A stretch of DNA of 64,000 nt, from the NCBI RefSeq assembly GCF_022698145.1, contig NZ_JALDAX010000002.1, positions 124,001 through 188,000 of the forward strand, given 5' to 3'. Shown one piece after another: positions 54,871 through 62,240 of the stretch. Origin of the DNA: Streptomyces spinosisporus (GTDB lineage Bacteria; Actinomycetota; Actinomycetes; Streptomycetales; Streptomycetaceae). The first letter of the stretch is position 1; the number at the start of each line of letters is the position of its first letter. The notes beneath the pieces were generated by a model. It did no database searches, was not told the DNA's origin, and saw only the letters and a program-made list of their open reading frames with translations. The position numbers were made by a program, and so were the translations under genes.

Positions 54871-55260
54871 TCACGACCGGCGGTCGCCGACCCCCAGCGG
54901 CAGCCGCTGCGCCAGCAGCAGGGCCGCCACGGCCGCAGCGCCCACCGCTCCCGCTGCCCCCACCGACCGGAAGCCGTGCGAGGAGCGCCACGACAGGACC
55001 GACCACTGCGACTGCGCGGACAGCACCGACCCCTTGCTCAGCCAGGAACAGGCCGAGATCAGCGAGAGAGCGGAACCGATCGATCCGACGGACAGGGAGC
55101 TTCCGATCGACCCGACGGACAGGGCCGAGCCGACGGAGCCGATGGACAGCACCGACCCCACCGAGCCGATCGACAGCACCGAGTCGTGCGACCACAGGGA
55201 CAGTACGGACTCCGAGGTACGGTGAGACGCCCCCGGCACGGCACGCGAAGTCTTGGTCAT
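54871..55260 (-). CDS. Serine/glycine-repeat membrane protein
   Basis: A 129-residue protein with a central run of about ten-residue repeats, S(V/A)LS(I/V)GS(V/I)GS, four near-perfect copies flanked by looser ones (LSIGSVGSVLSIGSVGSALS). A hydrophobic segment follows (GAVGAAAVAALLLAQ), then a basic tail. Such regular five- or ten-residue patterns can fold as a beta-helix or beta-solenoid. ATG 55260 has AGGA nine bases upstream. GTG 55410 is an alternative start that overlaps the previous stop by four bases (GTGA) but has no spaced RBS. Function unknown; the context suggests a surface partner of the thioester-domain protein. Confidence 0.68.
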   Translation of the reverse strand: MTKTSRAVPGASHRTSESVLSLWSHDSVLSIGSVGSVLSIGSVGSALSVGSIGSSLSVGSIGSALSLISACSWLSKGSVLSAQSQWSVLSWRSSHGFRSVGAAGAVGAAAVAALLLAQRLPLGVGDRRS

Positions 55261-55406
55261 GGGCCCATCCTGCCCAGCGAACGGGCCTCGCGGGGCCTCG
55301 GCGACCGGATCCGCCGAAGGATCCGTGCCACCGGTGCCACTCCCGCCAACACAGCTCCCGCCAACACAGCTCTCGCCGATACCGCTGCCGCTGTCGCTGC
55401 CGGAGG

Positions 55407-56825
55407 TCACTCCTGCGTCGGTGCGTTCTTCTTCCCCACCAGCACCAGCGCCGCACCGCCGATCAGTACGAAGGCGATGGCGACTCCCGCGATCAGCGGA
55501 GTGGTGCTGGACCCGCCGGTCGCCGCGAGGTTGGTGTCGTCGGCGGTGCCGCCCCCCACGGTCGCGGGGCTCGGCTCGCTGAGGACCTGGGTCGCGTCGC
55601 CGCTCTCATTGCCCTGGGTCAGGCAGTCGAGCGTGCCGCTGAACCGCTTGGCGAGACCACCGGGCCCCTTGATCGTGAAGTCGTACGCCTGGTCCTCCTG
55701 CAGCGGGATCGTCACCGTGCGGGACTCTCCGGCCGGGATCGTGTACTCCGTCCCCATCAGCTCGAAGGTGAACGCCTCGTCGCCCTGGTTGGCGGCGGCG
55801 AGGTCCAGACCGCCCTTGGCGCAGTCCTTCACCGCGGACAGCGCCGGTATCGCCCCCTGCTTCGCCCAGGTCGCGCTCGCCGGCGCCGAGACCGTCGACT
55901 CGCTGGAACCGGCCAGGATCTGCGTCTGGCTGCGGGTCTCCGAGGTGAAGGCACGGCCCACCGGCACGGTGGTCGAGGCCTGCACGGTGATCGCGGCCGA
56001 TCCCCCGTCCGCGTCCTCGGGCACGTCGAAGAAGAGCTGACTGCCGTTCACCGCGGACGTGACCGGCTTGCCGTCCTTGCCCACGATCCGCACCCCGCTG
56101 GTCGCCGCGTCCGCCGGCGGCGTCACGGCCACACCGGCCGCGTTCGTGTGCACGGTCACCGGGCCGAGCAGTTCACCGGGGTGACCGGAGACCGCGGGCG
56201 GGTCGAGCCTGAGCGACGCCTGCGGCTCCGACAGGTTGACGGCGCTCTTCTCGAGATACGCCGCGAGCCTCTCGGCCTGTGGGTCGACGGCGTCGACGTC
56301 GGCCCCGTCCGAGTAGCGCCAGATGGCCACCTGGGTACCGGCCGCCGCGTCCTGCTCGGTCAGGCCGCCCTTGACCCCGGCCTTCGCCGCGAGCGTCGCG
56401 AGGTCGTTCACCTGCGGGTAGGAGTTCTGCAGGATCCAGCGGATCTTGCCGGCGTTCCTGTTGGCCCCCAGCGAGGTGCCGCTCCAGGCGGTCTCGTGGT
56501 ACTTGGCGTCCCGCTGCGTCGGGTTGTGCAGATCGACGCAGTACGTCTGCAGGGTGCCCCCGCCGTCGACGGACATCTCGAACAGGCCCGCCGAGACCTG
56601 CTGATCCCCGGTGGCCTCGTGGATCACGGCGGCGCCGTACGTCTTGAGTCCGCCTATCGTGGCCGTCGCCCCGCCCTGGTTCTGCGTCGTCTCCGCGGTG
56701 TCCGCGGCGGCCGTACCGGCACCGGTGAGCACGCCGACGGCGACCAGACCGGACACCAGCGCCGCGGCGGCGGTGCGGGTTGCACCTCGCCTGCGCGCGG
56801 ACGGCGCGAAGAAAGAAGAAAACAC
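55407..56825 (-). CDS. Thioester-domain surface protein with LAxTG cell-wall anchor
   Basis: A 472-residue secreted protein. A signal peptide (LVSGLVAVGVLTGAGTAAA) ends near residue 41. A thioester domain follows, with the conserved Cys96 in LQTYCVDL and the Gln of TQVAIWRYSDG about 70 residues later; these form an internal thioester in related proteins of Gram-positive bacteria and can bond covalently to a target. Beta-sandwich domains follow. The C-terminus has the sorting motif LAATG, a membrane span (PLIAGVAIAFVLIGGAALVLVG) and a short basic tail, as recognised by class E sortases. Two adjacent GTG codons are possible starts; GTG 56825 has the better spacing from AAGGGG. Confidence 0.88.
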   Translation of the reverse strand: MFSSFFAPSARRRGATRTAAAALVSGLVAVGVLTGAGTAAADTAETTQNQGGATATIGGLKTYGAAVIHEATGDQQVSAGLFEMSVDGGGTLQTYCVDLHNPTQRDAKYHETAWSGTSLGANRNAGKIRWILQNSYPQVNDLATLAAKAGVKGGLTEQDAAAGTQVAIWRYSDGADVDAVDPQAERLAAYLEKSAVNLSEPQASLRLDPPAVSGHPGELLGPVTVHTNAAGVAVTPPADAATSGVRIVGKDGKPVTSAVNGSQLFFDVPEDADGGSAAITVQASTTVPVGRAFTSETRSQTQILAGSSESTVSAPASATWAKQGAIPALSAVKDCAKGGLDLAAANQGDEAFTFELMGTEYTIPAGESRTVTIPLQEDQAYDFTIKGPGGLAKRFSGTLDCLTQGNESGDATQVLSEPSPATVGGGTADDTNLAATGGSSTTPLIAGVAIAFVLIGGAALVLVGKKNAPTQE

Positions 56826-57095
56826 CACATTCCCCTTCGAGCAGGACCATTGATGCGGGGGGAGTGGCCCCACCAGCAGAATCAGAAGCCCCAAGAGCTG
56901 TCCCGGCATACTAGGGACGCGTCCGCGCCACGCTTGCCGGTCATACCGTCGGACAAGCGATCCGACTCGGAATCGTTATCGCCACGAGAGCTCAAGTCGG
57001 GCCTGTGAGCAGGGCTTATCGACAAATCCACCGGACGGTTCGCAATGCATTCGCCGATAAGCCGCAGTCCGGTCAGTCCTGGACACCATCTGACA

Positions 57096-57572
57096 TCACG
57101 TCACCGCCGCCGGTTCCGGCTCCTGTTGGGGAACGGCTGCCCCCGACTCCCCTGGCGCGGTCTCCCAGTTGGGCTCCGGCTGCTGCGGGGCCGGGGCGCT
57201 CGCGCCCGCTTCCGGCCGGCCCGTGCGCCGGAAGGCCGACGTCCCCCGGGTGAGGTCGTGACCGATCGCCACCGCGTCCAGATCCGCCGAGGTCCAGTTC
57301 TGCCCCTCGCGCACCTCCGAACGCACCTTGAGCCTGCCCTGCACGATGACGGGATCTCCCACGTTGAGCGACCCCGACACGTTCATGGCCAGCTGCCGCT
57401 TCGCCCACACCGTGAAGAAGTTGGTGTGGCCGTCGGTCCACTCGTTCTTCTCCCGGTCCAGATAGCGCGAGGTCACCGCCAGCCGGAAACGCGCCGAAGG
57501 TCCCGTCCCCAGCTCGCGGAAGACCGGCTGCGTCGCCACGTTCCCCACTGCGCAGATGATCGTCTCGTTCAT
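57096..57572 (-). CDS. ssbB: Single-stranded DNA-binding protein SsbB
   Basis: A 158-residue SSB. The OB-fold covers residues 1-105 (NETIICAVGNVATQPVFRELG, WTDGHTNFFTVWAKRQLAMNV, VIVQGRLKVRSEVREGQNW). The C-terminal tail lacks the acidic DDxPF end of the main SSB, which marks the paralogue SsbB in Streptomyces, where it helps chromosome segregation during sporulation. ATG 57572 follows a strong GGAGG. It stands alone. Confidence 0.92.
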   Translation of the reverse strand: MNETIICAVGNVATQPVFRELGTGPSARFRLAVTSRYLDREKNEWTDGHTNFFTVWAKRQLAMNVSGSLNVGDPVIVQGRLKVRSEVREGQNWTSADLDAVAIGHDLTRGTSAFRRTGRPEAGASAPAPQQPEPNWETAPGESGAAVPQQEPEPAAVT

Positions 57573-57949
57573 CACGACCCCCTCCTTCGCCCGGCCTGCG
57601 GGGCCGGGCGGACATGCCTACGGGCCCGTCCCGTACGGCTGCGTCTACCGCGGCGATCGCATGTGCCGTGATCGCCGCACCGCCAGACTGCCTCCGTCGG
57701 GCCGAGCCCGCTGAGCCCTGTGGACCGTCCACCGCCTGTGGATAACTCCGTCACCCTGACGAGTGGCACCAGGACGACCCTGACGAGTGATCATCTGCCG
57801 GGAGACCGACCGTCACACTCCCGACCAGGCCCCGCCGCAGCCCACAGCCCACAGCCCACAGCCCACAGAACCGCCATACCGCCATACCGCCATACCGCCA
57901 TACCGCCGCACCGCCGCACCGCCGCACCGCCGCAGCACACCCCCTCACC
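57573..57949. other. Intergenic region with short tandem repeats
   Basis: The 377-base gap holds the ssbB promoter region and, at 57841-57931, short tandem repeats. A CCTGACGAGTG sequence occurs twice (57754 and 57778). No gene is visible. Confidence 0.6.
57841..57935. repeat. Adjacent 7-bp and 8-bp tandem repeats
   Basis: Four copies of CCCACAG (57841-57868) are followed by seven copies of an eight-base unit: ATACCGCC four times (57876-57907) and GCACCGCC three times (57908-57931). Such microsatellites can vary in copy number. Confidence 0.8.
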
Positions 57950-59977
57950 TCACCGAGGCGAAGTCACCACTCCCGTCACCCGCCCGTACTGCTCGCGCAC
58001 TTCCCGGTACCGCAGCAGCTCCGCCGCCACCGGATCCAGCACCCAGGCTCTGCCGCACCCGGCGGCCGCCTCCCGTAGACGCCGTTCCGCTTCGGTGCCG
58101 TAGCGCCGGGCGGGTCCGCGTGCCGCCATCCGGCAGCTCCATTCGACGATCGGGCCGCCGACGATCCCGGCCAGCATCAGCAGCACCGGCACGCCCAGGT
58201 TCGGCGCCATGAACCCGATGATCTGCCCCAACAGCCACAGTCCGCCCACGACTTGGAGCAGCGTCATGCAGGCCTGGATCAGCACCGCCGCCGGCCACCA
58301 GCCGGGCCGAGGCGGTCGCCCGGGCGGCAGACCCGCGCGGGCCGCCAGTTCGTCGAGCGCCTCGGGCAGCCCCTGAGAGCCCCGTACGGCCGCCTCGCGC
58401 ACCGCCTGCGCCCAGGGTGCAGGCAGTCCGGTCGAGGCCCGGTCGGCCAGCGTCCGTACCGCCTGCTCGACCCGCTGACGCGCCGTCGCCTCGGCGTCCT
58501 CCGGGGTACGCAACGACAGCCGCCCCGTGACCGGTTGGGACCGGTCCTGGTACCAGCGCCACAGCCGCAGCCAGGGCGTTCCGCAGGCGCGGTTGGCGTT
58601 GCGCAGCCACGCGCGCTCGGCCGCCTCGCCGGCGGCGGAGGCGCCCACCGCGTCCGCGAGCCGGGCGGCGAACTCGTCGCGCGCCTCCTCGCTCAGGCCG
58701 GTCCGCCGCCGTGTGGCGTACACGGGCCGAAGTCCGTCCGCGGCGGCGTCCAGGTCGGCCGAGATACGGCGTGCTGGGGCGCCGCGCTCGGCCACGAACT
58801 GCCCGAGCGCCTCGCGCAGCTCACCGACTCCCTCCCCGGTGAGCGCGGACAGGGCGAGCACGGTGGCGCCCGGTTCGCCGTACTCCCCCAGCGCGATCCC
58901 GTCCTCGTCGAGCAGCCGCCGCAGGTCGTCGAGGACCTGGTGGGTGGCGTCGCCGGGCAGCCGGTCGGTCTGGTTGAGGACGACGAACATGACCTCCGAA
59001 TGACCCGCCATGGGCCGCAGATAGCGCTCATGGAGGACGGCGTCGGCGTACTTCTCGGGGTCCACGACCCAGATGACGGCGTCGACGAGGGCGAGGACGC
59101 GGTCCACCTGCTCGCGGTGCTGCACGGCCGCGGAGTCGTGATCGGGCAGGTCGACCAGGACGAGCCCGCGCAGTTGCGCCTCGGCCTCGGGGTTCTGCAG
59201 CGGGCGCCTGCGCAGCCGGGGCGGGATGCCGAGCCGCTCGATCAGGGTGGCGCCGCCGTCGCTCCAACTGCACGCGATGGGCGCCGCCGTGGTGGGCCGC
59301 CGTACGCCGGTCTCCGAAATGGGCACCCCGGCAAGCGCGTTGAACAGCTGCGACTTGCCGCTGCCCGTCGCGCCCGCGATGGCGACGACGGTGTGCTGCC
59401 CGGAGAGTCTGCGCCGTGCCGCCGCTTCGTCCAGCACTCGGCCCGCCTCGGCGAGCGTCCGGCTGTCGAGCCGGGTGCGCGAGAGCCCCACGAGTTCCCG
59501 CAACGCCTCGAGCCGCGACCGCAGCCGGCCGTCGTACACGAGCGGCCCCGAGGGCAGCGCACTGTGCCCACGGACCTCCGCGACGGGCACGCGCTCGCCC
59601 CCGCCGTCCTCCTCGCTCACGCGCCGCGCGATCAGCCCGTCGTCCCAGGCGTCTGCGGCCTCCGCGGAAGCGGAATCAATACGACCGGCGTCTGCACGCG
59701 CGCCCGTACCAGCGGAGTCGCGCTCCACGCGCGCGTGGCGGCCCTTCTCCGACCCGTCGGCCTTCTGCGTGCGCCCGTTGCCGGACTTGCTGCCGTCGGG
59801 CTCTTCATGAGCCCCCCTGTCGGAGCCGCCCCCGCCAGACGCACCCCCTTCGGTCGTGCCCTCCCCGGAGGTCCCTTCAGTGGAAGCCCCCTCAGCGGAA
59901 CGCTCTCCCCCGGCGCCCCCGTTCTCCCCCGCACGATCGGCGTGTTCCGTGTGGTCCTGGTCAGTGACGGCAGTCAC
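57950..59977 (-). CDS. Dynamin-like GTPase, membrane-linked (second of a pair)
   Basis: A 675-residue GTPase. The first 190 residues are a charged disordered tail. The G domain is at about 195-370: G1 GATGSGKSQ (about 201), G3 VDLPDHDS and G4 LNQTDRLPG. Two hydrophobic spans follow at about 575-620 (AAVLIQACMTLLQVVGGLWLLGQIIGFM, PVLLMLAGIVGGPIVEW), so it is a membrane protein. GTG 59977 has AAGGAGAGG upstream and lies three bases after the stop of the other GTPase. Such pairs resemble bacterial dynamin-like proteins in layout; the job is unknown. Confidence 0.85.
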   Translation of the reverse strand: MTAVTDQDHTEHADRAGENGGAGGERSAEGASTEGTSGEGTTEGGASGGGGSDRGAHEEPDGSKSGNGRTQKADGSEKGRHARVERDSAGTGARADAGRIDSASAEAADAWDDGLIARRVSEEDGGGERVPVAEVRGHSALPSGPLVYDGRLRSRLEALRELVGLSRTRLDSRTLAEAGRVLDEAAARRRLSGQHTVVAIAGATGSGKSQLFNALAGVPISETGVRRPTTAAPIACSWSDGGATLIERLGIPPRLRRRPLQNPEAEAQLRGLVLVDLPDHDSAAVQHREQVDRVLALVDAVIWVVDPEKYADAVLHERYLRPMAGHSEVMFVVLNQTDRLPGDATHQVLDDLRRLLDEDGIALGEYGEPGATVLALSALTGEGVGELREALGQFVAERGAPARRISADLDAAADGLRPVYATRRRTGLSEEARDEFAARLADAVGASAAGEAAERAWLRNANRACGTPWLRLWRWYQDRSQPVTGRLSLRTPEDAEATARQRVEQAVRTLADRASTGLPAPWAQAVREAAVRGSQGLPEALDELAARAGLPPGRPPRPGWWPAAVLIQACMTLLQVVGGLWLLGQIIGFMAPNLGVPVLLMLAGIVGGPIVEWSCRMAARGPARRYGTEAERRLREAAAGCGRAWVLDPVAAELLRYREVREQYGRVTGVVTSPR

Positions 59978-59980
59978 CGG

Positions 59981-61588
59981 TCACCTCTCCTTCTGCAGTA
60001 CGGACAGCGCGGCGATGAGTTCGGCCTGGGGTTCGGGATGGACGTCGAGGGCGTCGAGCGGCGCGAGGCAGCGCTCGCGTTCGGTGTGCATCACGCGGTC
60101 GACGGTCTCGGTGAGCAGCCGCCCGCCCCGGTCGCGCAGCCGCAGCGCGCCGTGTGCGCCGATCCGCTCGGCGAGCCGTTCACCGGCCGCGCGCGCCCGG
60201 CGTCCGCCCAGCAGCACGGTGGCGACGAGGACGGCGACCACCTCGGGGTCCGGCGCGACGCTGCGGTCGAGCTCGCGGACCTCCTCCTCGGCGTACTCCT
60301 CGAGTTCGCGCCGCCACCGCCGTACGGCGATCCCGATGCGGTGCTCGGGGCTCTCCAGGGACGGTTCGCGTCCGGTCAGCTCGGGGGCGCGCGCCGCGGG
60401 TTCGCGCCGCCAGGCCTCCGCGACGCGCTCGTCGGCCGCGGTGACAGCACACAGCAGGAGGGCGGCCAGGCTCTCCACGAGCGCGTCGAGGAGCTCTTGG
60501 CCGGAGCAGTCGAGCGGAAAGGCCCGCCACCGTTTGAGGGCGTCCCCGGCGAGTACGGCGCCTGCCTGCAACCGCCCCCGCACGCGCGCGTGCTCGCTGT
60601 CGTACGCCGTGTCGACGGCCGAGGTGAGCCGCAGGGCGGCCGCGTACTGGGCGGCGGCCGCACTGGCGAGTTCGGGCATGCGGGCCTTGAGGGAGTCGAG
60701 CACTCCGTGTGCGGTACGGGTCATGGCGTGCTGCCGGGCGGCCGGGTCCTGCACGAGGTGCACCAGCCAGGTCCGCAGCGAGGCCACGGCGGAGGCCGGC
60801 AGCAGGCCGCTCCCCCAGGCCGACTCGGGCAGTTCGGGCACGGTGAAGCGGGGCACGTCGCCGAGCCCGGCCTTGGTGAGCAGCGCGCCGTACTGCCGGG
60901 AGACCTCGGAGACGACCTGGTGCGGTACGCGGTCGAGCACGGTCACGAGGGTGGCGTCGTACTCCTTGGCGGTACGCAGCAGATGCCAGGGGACGGCGTC
61001 GGCGTACCGCGCGGCCGTGGTGACCATGATCCAGACGTCGGCCGCGCAGACGAGTTCGGCGGCCAGGACGCGGTTGTCGGCAACCAGGGAGTCGATGTCG
61101 GGGGCGTCGAGGAGGGCGAGACCGCGCGGCATCGTGTCGGCGGTCTCGACGCGCAGCACGCGCGCGGGGTCCTCTCCGGGGAGCAACAACTCGTCCCCGA
61201 CCTCCCGGTGGGGCACCCACACGCGCGTGAGGTCGGGCAGCACCCTCATCCCGCTGAACCAGTGATGGTCCTCCGGATGGCACACCAGTACCGGCGTCCG
61301 CGTGGTCGGGCGCAGCACGCCCGCCTCGCTGACCCGGCGGCCCACCAGGGAGTTGACGAGGGTCGACTTGCCGGCGCCTGTCGAGCCGCCCACGACGGCC
61401 AGGAGAGGCGCTTCGGGCTCTCTCAACCGGGGCACCAGATAGTCGTCGAGCTGGGCAAGCAGTTCGTCGCGGTTGGCACGCGCGCGTGGAGCCCCCGCCA
61501 GGGGCAGCGGGAAGCGTGCGGCGGCGACACGGTCGCGCAGGGCGGAGAGTGCGTCGAGCAGCTGAGGCCGTACGTCCAAGGTCACCAC
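59981..61588 (-). CDS. Dynamin-like GTPase (first of a pair)
   Basis: A 535-residue GTPase with G1 [10 protein letters not shown] (about residues 66-75), G3 LLDAPDIDS and a weak G4 (VTVLDRVP). The C-terminal half is helical, with a hydrophobic stretch near 460. The start is taken as GTG 61588 ([14 protein letters not shown]) because homologous proteins begin there in my memory and no RBS supports the longer frame to 61735. TAAAAT about 17 bases upstream may be the -10 box, giving a very short leader. It is the first gene of the pair. Confidence 0.82.
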   Translation of the reverse strand: MVTLDVRPQLLDALSALRDRVAAARFPLPLAGAPRARANRDELLAQLDDYLVPRLREPEAPLLAVVGGSTGAGKSTLVNSLVGRRVSEAGVLRPTTRTPVLVCHPEDHHWFSGMRVLPDLTRVWVPHREVGDELLLPGEDPARVLRVETADTMPRGLALLDAPDIDSLVADNRVLAAELVCAADVWIMVTTAARYADAVPWHLLRTAKEYDATLVTVLDRVPHQVVSEVSRQYGALLTKAGLGDVPRFTVPELPESAWGSGLLPASAVASLRTWLVHLVQDPAARQHAMTRTAHGVLDSLKARMPELASAAAAQYAAALRLTSAVDTAYDSEHARVRGRLQAGAVLAGDALKRWRAFPLDCSGQELLDALVESLAALLLCAVTAADERVAEAWRREPAARAPELTGREPSLESPEHRIGIAVRRWRRELEEYAEEEVRELDRSVAPDPEVVAVLVATVLLGGRRARAAGERLAERIGAHGALRLRDRGGRLLTETVDRVMHTERERCLAPLDALDVHPEPQAELIAALSVLQKER

Positions 61589-61908
61589 ATGCGAAGAATG
61601 CCCAATTTTAGGGGAATTCTGAAGCATATGAGCATGTCTGCGCGCCGACAGGACACAAGGGACGCAAGGGATGACTGGGACGGAGGCACAGTCCAGGCAT
61701 AACGAGTGCACAACACCCGGTGCGCGAGGGCCCAAAAGCGATGCACGATTCGCACCTGCCTGCGATTATCAGGACCGCTTCACCGAACCTCCACATCGAG
61801 CCACGGAGGCGAAGCGACAGGGGCAAGGACACGGGAGCCCTATCCTTGTCCCCGGCAACGTCACGGATCAGCCCACACCCGGGCACCCACGACAGCGGCC
61901 ACACACCG
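61589..61908. other. Upstream region of the GTPase pair and tRNA
   Basis: This 320-base gap contains the GTPase promoter (TAAAAT near 61604) and the start region of the tRNA. I see no protein gene, although several frames are open. Confidence 0.5.
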
Positions 61909-61981
61909 GCCCCCGTAGCTCAGTGGATAGAGCAGGCGCCTTCTAAGCGCTTGGCCGCAGGTTCGAGTCCTGCCGGGGGCG
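61909..61981 (+). tRNA. tRNA-Arg (anticodon TCT)
   Basis: A full cloverleaf: acceptor GCCCCCG (61909-61915) pairs with CGGGGGC (61974-61980). The D stem is GCTC/GAGC, and the anticodon loop is CTTCTAA with anticodon TCT (61942-61944), reading AGA arginine codons. The T arm is GCAGG-TTCGAGT-CCTGC. CCA is not encoded. AGA is rare in GC-rich Streptomyces, and such tRNAs are common island insertion sites. Confidence 0.95.
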
Positions 61982-61990
61982 CCCCGTTTC

Positions 61991-62015
61991 CGCCCTCCTT
62001 CGGGAGGGCGTTTTT
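61991..62015 (+). terminator. Intrinsic terminator after tRNA-Arg
   Basis: CGCCCTCC-TTCG-GGAGGGCG (61991-62010) is followed by TTTTT. It is a textbook intrinsic terminator, ten bases past the tRNA. Confidence 0.93.
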
Positions 62016-62240
62016 GCTGTTCGGACCGGGTTTCATGGTTCACCCACGCAGCCACGCCCTCCGGTGCCTGACGGCACCGTAGACCCGCTCGGCCTGCTCA
62101 GCCTGCTCGGCCCGCTCAGACGTGAGCCTGCCGGAGAGGGGTGCCGGCGCCGGCACGTCGCACGTGAGTCGTTGCGGCGTCCGCGTCCGACACCGCTGCC
62201 CACGCACAGGTCGTGCGGGTGCTCACCGCCTCACGACCGC

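Noticed and set aside
54753..57008. 751-codon open frame on the plus strand
   Set aside because: It is antisense to the Ser-Gly repeat and thioester-domain genes, with arginine/proline-rich nonsense composition.
57841..57935. Possible CRISPR array or phase-variable gene
   Set aside because: Units are only 7-8 bases, lie outside any gene, and have no spacers.
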